Shown: positions 9,227 to 18,158, counted from the stretch's first letter. The stretch: 64,000 bases of DNA from Thermoplasmata archaeon (GCA_020054475.1 JAHWGJ010000001.1:1-64000), one strand, 5' to 3'. The notes: a model not told the origin generated them from the sequence alone. Translations and numbers: made by a program.

Positions 9227-9670
9227 TTATGTTCCAAATATTTTTTCAAATAACTGATATAATATAGGTTGATTTTCAAAGAATTTAAAGAAAAATGAAC
9301 TAATAATCTTATTTTTTGGTACACTTAATTCCAAAGATGCCCAATTACTTTCAGCCCCATTGATATCTCTTGCTTTAATTTTAATTATATATGTTCCTTC
9401 AACATATGAATGTGAATTTGATTGTTCTTGTCCTGAAGTATAAGGTCCTATGCAAATTTCAGGAGCATCATCCCCCCATTGAATACAATAACTTATATCA
9501 TCATCTTCAGGATCTATTGATACAAAAGAGTAAGCTAGTACTTCCCCTTCTTTTGCTCTTGTTGGACCTGAAATATTTGGTAAGGATGGTGGTTCATTTG
9601 CACTTACATTAAATGCAAGTAGTGGAAAAAGCAATATCATACATAGGTACATGCTAATTATTTTCTTCAT
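9227..9670 (-). CDS. Secreted single PKD-type domain protein
   Basis: Start moved to the internal ATG at 9670 because GGGGAT lies just upstream; 147 residues. A signal peptide (IISMYLCMILLFPLLAFNVSA) precedes PPSLPNISGPTRAKEGEVLAYSF, then a PKD-like beta sandwich with a D-P-E-D-D turn and a WGDDAPEICIGPY loop. The C-terminus KFFENQPILYQLFEKIFGT matches the tails of two other secreted proteins in this window. The domain is close in sequence to the repeats in the 58 kb protein (WGCCEDEIYEFGPYISG). Surface role inferred. Confidence 0.75.
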   Translation of the reverse strand: MKKIISMYLCMILLFPLLAFNVSANEPPSLPNISGPTRAKEGEVLAYSFVSIDPEDDDISYCIQWGDDAPEICIGPYTSGQEQSNSHSYVEGTYIIKIKARDINGAESNWASLELSVPKNKIISSFFFKFFENQPILYQLFEKIFGT

Positions 9671-9816
9671 TATTTTATCCCCAGTAATTAACAACAGTTA
9701 ATTATTTATTATTAATTATTAAATAGTATTTTAATATTTGGGTATAAATAATATTAATTTTTAATAAATTATTAAAAATAATTCAAGATAAATGTTAATA
9801 TAATTAAAGGTATAAA

Positions 9817-9999
9817 ATGAATAAAATTGTAGTTATTGATGCAGATAAATGCATTGATTATGGTTTATATACAGAGATTTGTCCAAATAATTTATTATAT
9901 ATCCATAATGGTATTTGCAAAGTATCAGATGAAAAAATGTGTGATAAATCAAAAGGTTGTGAAAAAGTATGCCCAACAGGAGCAATTAAGATAAATTAA
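9817..9999 (+). CDS. Ferredoxin-like protein with degenerate cluster motifs
   Basis: 60 residues with the size and layout of a 2[4Fe-4S] ferredoxin, but ligands are missing. The first motif reads C-IDY-GLY-TEI-CP, where the two central Cys of C-x2-C-x2-C-x3-CP are Tyr. The second reads C-DKS-KG-C-EKV-CP, with Ser replacing the second Cys. Five motif Cys remain plus one in GIC. It is unlikely to hold two normal cubanes. It may bind one altered cluster or serve as a structural protein. Stand-alone gene. Confidence 0.65.
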   Translation: MNKIVVIDADKCIDYGLYTEICPNNLLYIHNGICKVSDEKMCDKSKGCEKVCPTGAIKIN

Positions 10000-10066
10000 A
10001 TGTATCATAAAATTATAAAATATATTTATAGTGGAAAAAATGAATATTTTAATAATGTATTATTTT

Positions 10067-10237
10067 TTATTTTTTTGAATTATTCTTAGGATTCTTTATA
10101 TTAAATTTTTCCTTTTTTAAATTTTCATTAGATTTGTTATTCTTCTTAAATACATCTTTAATGAAAAAATATGATAAAATAACTGTTGCAATTATGAGAA
10201 TGATTGCATCCAAAATTAAAAGAATTGTAAAATCCAT
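10067..10237 (-). CDS. Small membrane partner of the SSS symporter
   Basis: 56 residues, not in the ORF track: one hydrophobic helix (FTILLILDAIILIIATVILSYFFI) followed by a Lys/Asn-rich tail. Its ATG overlaps the symporter's TAA by one base (TAATG) and is preceded by a strong GGAGG inside the end of the symporter gene, so the two are translationally coupled. Some SSS symporters have short membrane partners encoded next to them. Co-function with the symporter is inferred from this layout; the tail has no recognised motif. Confidence 0.65.
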   Translation of the reverse strand: MDFTILLILDAIILIIATVILSYFFIKDVFKKNNKSNENLKKEKFNIKNPKNNSKK

Positions 10238-11652
10238 TATTTTATCCTCCTAACATGAATGAAATTTATAATTACAAAAACAAAAAAAGAAACCATAAGT
10301 CCCGGATATAATGGCTCAATTCCAGCTATATATTGCGGCCAACCCCATTGATCAAGATTAAGATAGCCGATTATAAGCCATGATACTGAAGTTCCTGATC
10401 CAAAAATCATTGAAGAAATTGACGCGATTGGTGATTTTTTTCCTTTGTAGAAAAATCCAACTAGAATAGGTACAATTAATGCTGATATTCCAATAGTCCC
10501 TATAGTATACCACATCGTTACAATTGAATCAAAAAATAATGCCAATATTATAGCAAATCCCGCTGTTATAAAAATTCCAATTTTTGTAGCATTCATTACC
10601 TGTTTATCTGTTGCATCGGGTTTGAATATATTCTTATACAGATCATGTGAGATATTCATTGCTCCTAGAAAGGTGAACGAGTCAACAGTACTCATTACTG
10701 TTGCTATTAGACCGGTTAAAAAAATTCCGAGAAATACTGGTGGTAAAAGAGATGCAGCTATTGATAGATATGAAGTAGTAGCTTCAGCAGTTATAAGACC
10801 TGCGTTATTTGCTGCTGCGGCATACATACCTGTAAAAGTAGTACAAATATCAAATAATAACCAGAATCCAACTGCAATGAGAATACCTTTTTTTGGAATT
10901 TTATCATCTTTTGATGCATAGCATCGTTGATAAAATCCAGGATCTGCAAGGGTCCAAAATGCAAGAAGCCCCCATACTAGAATCATTTGTGTTGACCACC
11001 CGCCAGTAAGAGTTAAATGTGTTTCAGGTAGATTTGTTACTAAAAAATCAAAACCCCCATATTTTTGAATTGCTATAGGAATAATCATAGCAACTCCCAC
11101 CATCATTAAAATAAATTGAATGAAGTCTGTATAAATAACTCCAATGAACCCCCCCCGGATGGTATAAAAAATCATTATTATTGAAACAACAAAGATACTT
11201 ACCCATAGTTCCCAACCAAATAATATATTAAAAATAAGACCTAGGGATAGAATATATGCTGCTGGTGTTACCATTATAAAATTAAAAATAGATCCTAGAA
11301 ATCTAGATTTTTTATCATAAAAACGTTCTAATTGATCGGGTATCGTGTAAAGGTTTGTTCTTCGAATTTTATTTGCTAGAAAGAAAGCGAAAAATAAATA
11401 TACTAGATACCAAAAGAATCCTTGTGTTAACCAATTCACAAGCCCATAGTTGAACGATAATTCTCCAACGCCAAGTAATCCACCATACCATGTTGATACT
11501 AGTGTAGCTACAAATATTGGTAGAGTCAGTCTTCTACCTGCAAGAAAGTAATCATTTAGACCATGTACCTTTCTTTTTACAATTAAACCAATAATAAATA
11601 ATATTATAAAATATAAAATAATGATAATATAATCAATTATTGATATATCCAT
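10237..11652 (-). CDS. Sodium:solute symporter (SSS family)
   Basis: 471 residues, about 12-13 hydrophobic segments, the usual length for SSS carriers. The family signature region is seen in the LNDYFLAGRRLTLPIFVATL start and in WTLADPGFYQRCYASKDDK. Sodium-coupled uptake of an organic solute is expected. It lies 6 nt after thiamine pyrophosphokinase, and published comparative work has proposed SSS carriers for thiamine or its pyrimidine precursor in some prokaryotes. That substrate is therefore a reasonable inference here, not shown by sequence. No riboswitch was recognised upstream. Confidence 0.88.
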   Translation of the reverse strand: MDISIIDYIIIILYFIILFIIGLIVKRKVHGLNDYFLAGRRLTLPIFVATLVSTWYGGLLGVGELSFNYGLVNWLTQGFFWYLVYLFFAFFLANKIRRTNLYTIPDQLERFYDKKSRFLGSIFNFIMVTPAAYILSLGLIFNILFGWELWVSIFVVSIIMIFYTIRGGFIGVIYTDFIQFILMMVGVAMIIPIAIQKYGGFDFLVTNLPETHLTLTGGWSTQMILVWGLLAFWTLADPGFYQRCYASKDDKIPKKGILIAVGFWLLFDICTTFTGMYAAAANNAGLITAEATTSYLSIAASLLPPVFLGIFLTGLIATVMSTVDSFTFLGAMNISHDLYKNIFKPDATDKQVMNATKIGIFITAGFAIILALFFDSIVTMWYTIGTIGISALIVPILVGFFYKGKKSPIASISSMIFGSGTSVSWLIIGYLNLDQWGWPQYIAGIEPLYPGLMVSFFVFVIINFIHVRRIK

Positions 11653-11658
11653 TTTTTA

Positions 11659-12300
11659 TTAATCCCTCACCCGGATCACTAATAATTTTCCTTTCTTTAA
11701 TGAAACATTAGCTTTCTTTTTAGTTAATTTGTTTGAAACTCCAAACCATCCAAATTTAGTATTTTTATTTGATACTATCCATTTCAATCCTTCATACGAT
11801 AACCCCTTTATATCTGTTAGAGGTATTATTGAAATTATCTCATCTTTTTCTCCGATAATATCTTTTGAAGTTTCGACTAGTTCAATAATATTTTTATTAT
11901 CAATTATTTGAGATTTAATATTTGATTTGATTTTATCCAGACATAATATATTAGAAATAGTATGGTCTATACGATAACCAATTGCACCTAAAATTATGAT
12001 TTCAGCAGGTTTAAATGATTCTGCAAAACTTATTGCTAATTCCATATCTGTTTTATTCTGGTCATCATCTTTAATTATTTTTGTTTTATACTTTTTAAAG
12101 AATTCAATAACATCCGAGCTTGTTGAATCTAAATCACCGATTATATAATCTGGTATAATGCTCATTTTTTTTGCATTATTAGATCCGCCATCTGCGCATA
12201 TTATTAAATCAACATTATGTAATAAATTTTCATGAAAAAAAATATCATTGATTGCCCCATTTCCTATAATAGCAATTTTATTTTTCATTAATTCTACCAT
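11659..12300 (-). CDS. Thiamine pyrophosphokinase
   Basis: 213 residues. Transfers pyrophosphate from ATP to thiamine to make the cofactor TPP in the cytosol. Family features: IICADGGSNNA, the acidic PDYIIGDLDSTS motif, KDDDQNKTDMELAI that binds Mg-ATP, and a C-terminal small beta domain. The ATG at 12300 is used by the track; an ATG four codons later (MKNKIAI) is equally possible because no clear ribosome-binding site decides. First gene of an operon with the SSS symporter, suggesting a salvage unit. Confidence 0.88.
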   Translation of the reverse strand: MVELMKNKIAIIGNGAINDIFFHENLLHNVDLIICADGGSNNAKKMSIIPDYIIGDLDSTSSDVIEFFKKYKTKIIKDDDQNKTDMELAISFAESFKPAEIIILGAIGYRIDHTISNILCLDKIKSNIKSQIIDNKNIIELVETSKDIIGEKDEIISIIPLTDIKGLSYEGLKWIVSNKNTKFGWFGVSNKLTKKKANVSLKKGKLLVIRVRD

Positions 12301-12375
12301 ACAATAAATAATTTATTTAAGAATTGTAATTTGTATAAAAATGATTTTGATTTTTATAATTTATTATTTTTTGTA

Positions 12376-13848
12376 TTAAACCCAACCTTTATATTCCCAA
12401 AATGAAAAACCAGATATAAATATTGGATGTAAAAAAAATCCCAAGTTTTGAAAGGTACTATCAATATGAAAATTTATTTCCACCCTATCAACATTAATTT
12501 TATAACGATGTAAATCAATAATTTTCCATCTCATATTTGGCCATATATTATAAGTAAAATTGATGATATATTCATTTTTATTATAAAAACTGATTTTCAT
12601 TTCATTAATACGTGGATCAGTGTTTGCTTTAATCCTAAAACCTTTAATTAATTTTGATTCATTTAACGTTAATATAAGAGGTGAATCACTCCACCCTACA
12701 TCTCTGATTTTTTTATAAACGGCATTTTTGTATAGTTTTTCATCTATAATATTTTCTTCACCATTCCAATCATTATCTATATACCCTATAGGTGTAATCC
12801 AATCTGTATCGTAATTATTTGGTGTTACATGAATAGGTAATGGTTTTGACCAATTGCTAATTCGACCTTTTTTATCTTTACATCTTACTCGGACATCAAA
12901 TACAAAATTTTGATCTTTTTTATCATGTATATTTATTCTAACCCATTGATGATCCTTTTCTATTGTTGTATTAGATTCAATTTCAATAAAATCCTCCCAT
13001 TTATCAGGTTTATAAGAATCCCCCCATACCCATTGAAAAGCTAATTCTTTGTCTGAATTATTTGTTGAAAATGTAGAATATTGACCAATTTGGGGTAGTG
13101 TTATTCTTTTTAAATCTCCGTTTGGAGTGGATGGTGCATTCGGTGCTTCTTTATCGGCGTATATTATTATATCATTATGTGATGCAATATTTTGAGGATT
13201 TACAGCATAATGTATTCCATCACCTGTTGGTGGTTGTAGTGGACCTGGTGTTATATCAAGATCAATTTTTCCATTACTCGTATTATAATATGCCGCCCAA
13301 ATTAATTCTGCACAATACCATTTATTTGAATCTGGATCGTTTTTATCATTTGGATTTGCATTTGCCCACCAACTTCCATCCCCCCAACATTTTTGAAAAT
13401 TTCCATCCTCAATCTGATCTGTAGCCCAATTTACAGCTGCTTGCCTCTGGTTTTCGCTTGTATTTTTAACTGTTCCAAAAGTACAATATTGAGTCCATAA
13501 CTTATATTTCCAAAGAGGTGTAATTTGTACTCCACTTGTTCCCCCTATTGGAGGAGGTATGCTTGAATAATCATTAGCTTCGATGAATTGATTGTTTCCA
13601 ATATACATTGCAACGTGATCCCAGGAATTACATATATTGTGGAAAAAGGATATACTTTCAATAAAAACTAAATCCCCAATTTTGATATTTTTTGGTAAAA
13701 CAGGTTGTTTATTTATTTCAAAATTTTTTAATTCAAGTTTATTTCCAGAGACCGTGTTAATAAAAAAAAATGAAAAAATAATTAACCCTATAAAAAATAT
13801 TGAATTTAATTTATTTTTTACTCCCCTTTTTATTATCATGTTCTCCAA
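12376..13848 (-). CDS. Secreted protein with permuted NlpC/P60 (YiiX-type) domain
   Basis: 490 residues. A signal or anchor helix (~12-34) is followed by a papain-like domain in permuted order (~55-215). The His motif comes first (NSWDHVAMYIGNNQFIEAND) and the Cys later (SNKWYCAELIWAAYYN), as in YiiX/YebB-type proteins. A PKD-like beta domain then follows (about 235-345: FQWVWGDSYKPDKW...RVRCKDKKGRIS), and an unknown beta-rich C-terminus. Predicted amidase, peptidase or acyl hydrolase at the cell surface. Archaea lack murein, so the target is not the classical one. The substrate is unknown. Confidence 0.75.
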   Translation of the reverse strand: MENMIIKRGVKNKLNSIFFIGLIIFSFFFINTVSGNKLELKNFEINKQPVLPKNIKIGDLVFIESISFFHNICNSWDHVAMYIGNNQFIEANDYSSIPPPIGGTSGVQITPLWKYKLWTQYCTFGTVKNTSENQRQAAVNWATDQIEDGNFQKCWGDGSWWANANPNDKNDPDSNKWYCAELIWAAYYNTSNGKIDLDITPGPLQPPTGDGIHYAVNPQNIASHNDIIIYADKEAPNAPSTPNGDLKRITLPQIGQYSTFSTNNSDKELAFQWVWGDSYKPDKWEDFIEIESNTTIEKDHQWVRINIHDKKDQNFVFDVRVRCKDKKGRISNWSKPLPIHVTPNNYDTDWITPIGYIDNDWNGEENIIDEKLYKNAVYKKIRDVGWSDSPLILTLNESKLIKGFRIKANTDPRINEMKISFYNKNEYIINFTYNIWPNMRWKIIDLHRYKINVDRVEINFHIDSTFQNLGFFLHPIFISGFSFWEYKGWV

Positions 13849-13958
13849 TTATGACTAATTTTATTAATTTTAAATATTCAAATTAATTAACAATTGTTAA
13901 TATGTATAGTGTTCTTGTTTAAAAAAATTTCTCTTTCAAAATATATTATTAAAAAATG

Positions 13959-14198
13959 TTATTGTATTGAAAAATTTGATGTATATTTTAATAACCATTC
14001 GCAAGACGCACATGGACCATTTTTTTCAGGACCTCCATTTAAGTTATCATTTATAAATAACCAACATTCTCTAAAATTATCATCCCTACATCCCTTTCTA
14101 TAAGCTTTGCAAGTTTTTTTACTTGATTCTGAACATTTAAAATATTTCCAACATGGTAAATCTATTTGATTTAGCGAAGATATTTCCCTTTGTATTAT
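13959..14198 (-). CDS. Cys-rich small protein starting at ATA
   Basis: About 79 residues, missed by the ORF track because no ATG/GTG/TTG opens it. AGGAG lies 5 nt before ATA-ATA at 14196-14198/14193-14195. The product has eight Cys (LPCWKYFKCSESSKKTCKAY, KGCRDDNFRECWLF, GPCASCEWLL), a pattern suggesting a metal or disulfide fold. The open frame, ribosome site and Cys spacing argue for a real gene; the family is not recognised. It lies in the spacer ahead of the NlpC/P60-like gene. Confidence 0.55.
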   Translation of the reverse strand: MIQREISSLNQIDLPCWKYFKCSESSKKTCKAYRKGCRDDNFRECWLFINDNLNGGPEKNGPCASCEWLLKYTSNFSIQ

Positions 14199-14519
14199 AA
14201 CAACTCCTGTCGTAATACTATAAATAAAATATAATTTGTACTATAAATTTTTTTTGTATGCAAAATACAATTTTTTTTAATAAAATCAATAATTATATTA
14301 ATCATTTTTATATTTATTTTTAATACTTCGACTTATTTAATGGAGAGAGAAGAGGGAAGATGGAAAAAACGGGAGAATGGATGGAGGAAGAGAAAGTCTA
14401 TTGATGCGAGGATGGATGCATTTATAAAAAATTATTCGTCCCCCATTCTCCAAATTTTTACATTTAGGAAGATGTATATAAGTTTATCTGAAAACGTAAA
14501 ATATGGGATTTTTTTATTT

Positions 14520-14695
14520 ATGAAAATTGATTGTACCGAGAGTTATGGTGAGGATTTTAAGAAGTTGATAATCAGTTGATTTTTGAGGATGATATGTTTG
14601 AAGATATTTAAAGAGGTAGAGACGTTGAGGCTCTTATTAAACTTAAATTTAATAAGGTTAAAGGAGATTTAATCACCCTATATAAGGATCTTTGA
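14520..14695 (+). pseudogene. Broken reading frame, possible gene remnant
   Basis: MKIDCTESYGEDFKKLIIS runs into TGA; in the next frame the sequence continues as LIFEDDMFEDI, a TAA, then RGRDVEALIKLKFNKVKGDL and a final TGA. The composition (balanced Lys/Glu/Asp, hydrophobic spacing) is protein-like across one frame change and one stop, as expected for a decayed gene. The family is not recognised, and chance is not excluded. Confidence 0.35.
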
Positions 14696-14820
14696 TTTAA
14701 GTTGTTTATGAACTAATAGATTATCTTAATTTTTTTAGGGTTGAGAGCATTATTTAGAAACAAGCTTGTTAAATTAAGTGGTTTATTAAAAAAAATTATA
14801 AAATGTTTTATATTTTTAAA

Positions 14821-14866
14821 GGGAAAAAGATTAGGGTTTTTAACCCTTTTTTATTCCCTTTTTCCA
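14821..14866 (+). repeat. Nested intergenic hairpin (element D)
   Basis: GGAAAAAG (outer arm) and GGGTTTTTAACCC (inner hairpin) are closed by CTTTTTCC; AGGAGGAGGT follows directly. Shares the purine-left, pyrimidine-right design of the other elements. It could be a terminator for plus-strand transcription from 14.5 kb. Confidence 0.4.
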
Positions 14867-14898
14867 GGAGGAGGTAAAAATATTAAATCAAAATTTTT

Positions 14899-15081
14899 TT
14901 ATATCGCTGCATTTGGTATAAAACAATATTTGAAAATTAAGTATTGAAGGTATTTGTATTCTTTAAGATCTTGAATATTTTTTCTTTTAATTCTTTGTTC
15001 TGTATCGTTTTTTTCTATTTTTTTTTGAATTATCTGGTTTATATATTGTATTTCTTCTATGCTTCCCACTTTAAATTCCAT
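14899..15081 (-). CDS. Hypothetical 60-residue helical protein
   Basis: MEFKVGSIEEIQYINQII followed by a highly charged helix (QKKIEKNDTEQRIKRKNIQD) and an apolar end. GAGTGATGG precedes the ATG, a plausible ribosome site. No family is recognised. It sits next to the decayed stretch, so it may itself be a remnant or a chance frame. Confidence 0.4.
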   Translation of the reverse strand: MEFKVGSIEEIQYINQIIQKKIEKNDTEQRIKRKNIQDLKEYKYLQYLIFKYCFIPNAAI

Positions 15082-15346
15082 CTTCCATCACTCTCATCTT
15101 ATATGACAACGTTTGTCACTATTCATATTTATAGTTTTTGTGTTAAAATTCCAAAATATACATCATTTTATGTTAATTCTATCGTTAATATTTAATAGAA
15201 TTCTTTTCTCTTGATTAATTGAATATTATATTGTGGAAGAATATTTTCATTATACGTATATTATGATCCTTCGATTTTTTTATCTTATGATCGATTTATT
15301 TAGAAAAATTTAGAATATTTCATATAATTTTCTTAATCAATATGAT

Positions 15347-15898
15347 CTAATCTATGCTAACATGATATCCTTCATTATTTTTTTTCTTATGCTTACGTTT
15401 TATAATTATATCGAGAATACCATTTTTGTAGGTGGTTTTAACTTTTGTAGGAATAACAATACATGGAAAATCAATTGTTTTTTGATATTTTCTATTTGGA
15501 GAATTTACAATTATATCTAATGATGCTTCAGAAATATTTAGATCTATTTCTTCTTTTTCTACACCTTGCATCTCAACAGTTATAAAAATATCTTTATCAC
15601 TTTCTATAATATCTGTTAAAGGTTCAAGTTCATCTGGAACAATATTTTTTTCTTCATCGATTTTTTTAGGTCGATTACCAAATTCTTCGATTATTGGTTT
15701 GTCATCAGGACCAATGTGTACGTTAAAACCGTGTACAAATGATTTCCCAGGTTCTAGTTGATCAAAATTATATTCTTTAAAAGCACTTTCCCACATTCGT
15801 TTCATGTTTCGAAAAATACGTTCAAATTCCTCATCGAATCCAAAAAAATCAAATGGGTCCTTCCTTCTTTTATCTTTATCTTCATTAAATGGATACAT
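15347..15898 (-). CDS. Small heat shock protein (Hsp20/alpha-crystallin)
   Basis: 183 residues. The N-terminal arm is rich in Phe and charged residues (FDFFGFDEEFERIFRNMKRM). The alpha-crystallin domain spans about 92-175, beginning EPLTDIIESDKDIFITVEMQ-GVEKEEIDLNI. The usual A-x-x-x-N-G-V/I-L signature appears as VKTTYKNGILDIIIKRK near the C-terminus. An ATP-independent holdase chaperone in the cytosol that forms oligomers. The middle linker (FNVHIGPDDKPIIEEFGNRP) is typical of archaeal members. The C-terminal I-x-I tail motif is weak (YHVSID). Confidence 0.9.
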   Translation of the reverse strand: MYPFNEDKDKRRKDPFDFFGFDEEFERIFRNMKRMWESAFKEYNFDQLEPGKSFVHGFNVHIGPDDKPIIEEFGNRPKKIDEEKNIVPDELEPLTDIIESDKDIFITVEMQGVEKEEIDLNISEASLDIIVNSPNRKYQKTIDFPCIVIPTKVKTTYKNGILDIIIKRKHKKKNNEGYHVSID

Positions 15899-16044
15899 AT
15901 TTTTTTTACCTCAAATCTAATTAATGTTGTAATACATTTAATATTGAATAATATTAATTATTAAAATTATCATTTGAAAATAATCCAAATTATATTCATA
16001 TCCTAGTTATATTCTAGAAAATCTAATATTCTTTAAATTATATT

Positions 16045-16773
16045 TTATTCAATTTCATTCCAATATGTTAATATATCCATTCCTATTCCAAGAATGTTTG
16101 CTTCATTATTTTCTGTTTGAATTCCTTTTGAAATTATTAATATACCTGTAAAACCTATTATTACACCATTTATTTCTGAGAAATGTGGTTGATTAATTAT
16201 CGAATATTTAAATATATTTTGAACTCCTAAAAATCCTATTGAAAATATGAATCCAGTTCCTTGAAATTCGCTATATCCTGAAAATAATGCTGTTATGTTT
16301 GTATTTAATAAAGGTAAATTTAAAACATTCATATCTAATATTGATGATATTTTTTCACCTTTAATCTTAAATAATATCCCATTAAATATGTTTAGAACAT
16401 CATGATTTAAAGGTAAAATATTTCTAATGTTGTTATCTTTTCTAGATAAGATATTTAGATTATTTCTTAATTCATTTGATTTTTCCTGTGATATAATATT
16501 TGATTCTGAAAGTAAGTTTAATTTATTTGTGATATATTCAGTTGAAGATAAGACGCTATTTTCAGGGTTAAAATCTTCAAATATTGCGTTATAAATATTG
16601 GTTTTGATAAATTTCTCTGATATTTTGTTTTCTTTAGTGTCTAAAATAATAATCTTAACAATTTCATTATTACTTAAATTATTTTCTTCAGATGATACTG
16701 ATATTATGGTTGTTGAAATTATTAATGTTAATATTATTGCATATGACATTGTCTTACAATTTATTTTTTTCAT
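16045..16773 (-). CDS. Secreted protein of unknown function
   Basis: 242 residues with a signal peptide (MSYAIILTLIISTTIISVSS). A helical, Asn/Leu-rich middle follows (~40-120), then a C-terminal half with alternating glycine-rich hydrophobic strands (FSIGFLGVQNIF, GVIIGFTGILIISKGI, ILGIGMDILTYW). The Gly pattern suggests a beta structure or membrane-associated strands. No catalytic motif seen, no cysteines after the signal. Stand-alone gene; family not recognised. Confidence 0.6.
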   Translation of the reverse strand: MKKINCKTMSYAIILTLIISTTIISVSSEENNLSNNEIVKIIILDTKENKISEKFIKTNIYNAIFEDFNPENSVLSSTEYITNKLNLLSESNIISQEKSNELRNNLNILSRKDNNIRNILPLNHDVLNIFNGILFKIKGEKISSILDMNVLNLPLLNTNITALFSGYSEFQGTGFIFSIGFLGVQNIFKYSIINQPHFSEINGVIIGFTGILIISKGIQTENNEANILGIGMDILTYWNEIE

Positions 16774-16856
16774 AATTAATTCTCCCCATTTTTTATTTAA
16801 TCTATAATATATAACTGTAATATCTATTATTTAAACATATGTTTTTATAATTTTTA

Positions 16857-17516
16857 TTATAAACAACTTCCAAATAATTTTATTATCTTTTCAACTTGTG
16901 TTTTTCCTGTTAATAAAGTTATTACATCTCCAGAATATAATTTTCCTTCATTTGAGGCTATATATAATTTATCTTCACGTTCAATTGTTAGTATTATCGT
17001 ATTTTTTGGAAGTTTTATTTTGTTAATATTTTTTCCACATAGTATTGAATTTGGATCTATTGATACCCTTACAATTTCTGATGATTCGTGGATATTTAAG
17101 AAATTTTCTATGCTTGGTTGTTGAATAGCTCTAAATATTTGTTTTGCCATTAGATCGTTTGGATCTTTTATTAACTTTACATTTTTCTCCATATATAACG
17201 GCGTGCTTTCTTCTCTATTCACTAATGATACGAAATGTTTGATACCCATATTTTTTGCTAGGGAAATTACCATTAGGTTTGTTGAGTCATCATTGGTTGT
17301 TGTAACTAATACATCGGCTTTGTTTATTTCGCTTTCTTCTAGAATATCATTTTTTGTTGCATCACCATTTATAACGATAATATCATGTTTTCTGACAATT
17401 TTCTCACATATTTCAAGATTTTTATCAATTAAAACTATATGATGTCTTTTTTGATTTCGAATGATATCAATCAGAGATTCCCCGATTCCTGATCCACCAA
17501 TTATTACAATAAACAT
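16857..17516 (-). CDS. TrkA-like RCK protein
   Basis: Start set at the internal ATG (MFIVIIGGSGIG), which begins the Rossmann strand; about 219 residues. RCK_N (about 1-130) shows the nucleotide-binding G-G-S-G-I-G, an acidic residue at the end of strand 2 (VLIDKN) and the V-V-I-N-G-D-A-T segment. RCK_C (about 140-219) ends the protein (VRVSIDPNSILCGKNINKI). Such proteins bind NAD(H) or nucleotides on the cytosolic face of K+ channels and TrkH carriers. No partner channel is adjacent. The second glycine of the usual G-x-G-x-x-G is shifted (GGSGIG). Confidence 0.88.
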   Translation of the reverse strand: MFIVIIGGSGIGESLIDIIRNQKRHHIVLIDKNLEICEKIVRKHDIIVINGDATKNDILEESEINKADVLVTTTNDDSTNLMVISLAKNMGIKHFVSLVNREESTPLYMEKNVKLIKDPNDLMAKQIFRAIQQPSIENFLNIHESSEIVRVSIDPNSILCGKNINKIKLPKNTIILTIEREDKLYIASNEGKLYSGDVITLLTGKTQVEKIIKLFGSCL

Positions 17517-17827
17517 AATTTTATTCCATACCATTTTCTAATTTATTTTTTTTATCTAAATACAATTTCTATATAAGTATATGCAATTTCAATAAATGCT
17601 GTTAGATCAATAGCTAAGATAATTTGAATATATTATAACACGGATTTAAATGTTAATATTTTTTTATTTATTAAATAATATTATTAAAATAAATATTTTT
17701 ATTTATAACATTAAGTTTTCATGGTTATTTACTTAATATAATTATAGAAAAATATTGAGAAATAACAATTAGTTTTTAATATAAGTAAATAATTTAACTT
17801 AATTGAAAATTCAATAAATGTGATCGG

Positions 17828-18028
17828 ATGGATGAGCTATTATATTCTATTGAAATAAATAAAAGTGATAAAGGCTTTATTGGAAAAGTTTCTAATAATA
17901 ACAATGAACTTAAACATTTTAAAAATGAATTTTTTGATGATTTATTACAGGATATTGTAGATGATATAACTCTTGATTTTGATACTGCTAATGAAAATCC
18001 AAAAGATTTTTTTGATGATATCGATTAA
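17828..18028 (+). CDS. Small acidic hypothetical protein
   Basis: 66 residues, strongly acidic at the C-terminus (FFDDLLQDIVDDITLDFDTA and DFFDDID). GTGATC lies just ahead of ATG, matching the ribosome-binding consensus. No family or metal motif is recognised. Opens a run of plus-strand genes leading to the SOUL protein. Confidence 0.55.
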   Translation: MDELLYSIEINKSDKGFIGKVSNNNNELKHFKNEFFDDLLQDIVDDITLDFDTANENPKDFFDDID

Positions 18029-18158
18029 TCTATTAATTCTTTAAATTAAAAATCATTCTTATTTTGTATTTTATTCTTTTTTGACGATATTGAATAAATA
18101 TATTATTAATAATAATTTTAGCATTAATTTATTAAAATAAATTTCATTTCAATTTTTT

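Larger units (their letters stand above)
14199..14898. other. Gene-poor stretch with hairpins and decayed coding traces
   Basis: No intact gene. It holds a GA-rich start (14341-14395), an inverted repeat GGAGAATGG/CCATTCTCC (about 14372-14380 and 14443-14451), a TATA-like GTATATAAG near 14474, the broken reading frame at 14520-14695, and a nested hairpin near 14821-14866. Taken together it looks like the remains of one or two lost genes. Confidence 0.45.

Noticed and set aside
12301-12375. THI-box riboswitch between the TPK gene and its neighbours
   Set aside because: The CTGAGA and ACCYGATCTGGATAATGCCAGCG-type core of TPP riboswitches is not present ahead of TPK.
13894-14103. Plus-strand ORF of 69 residues
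   Set aside because: It is antisense to the Cys-rich minus-strand gene, which has a better ribosome site and regular Cys spacing.
14741-14947. Plus-strand ORF of 68 residues
   Set aside because: It crosses the hairpin near 14.83 kb and has no ribosome site or protein-like pattern; treated as part of the decayed stretch.
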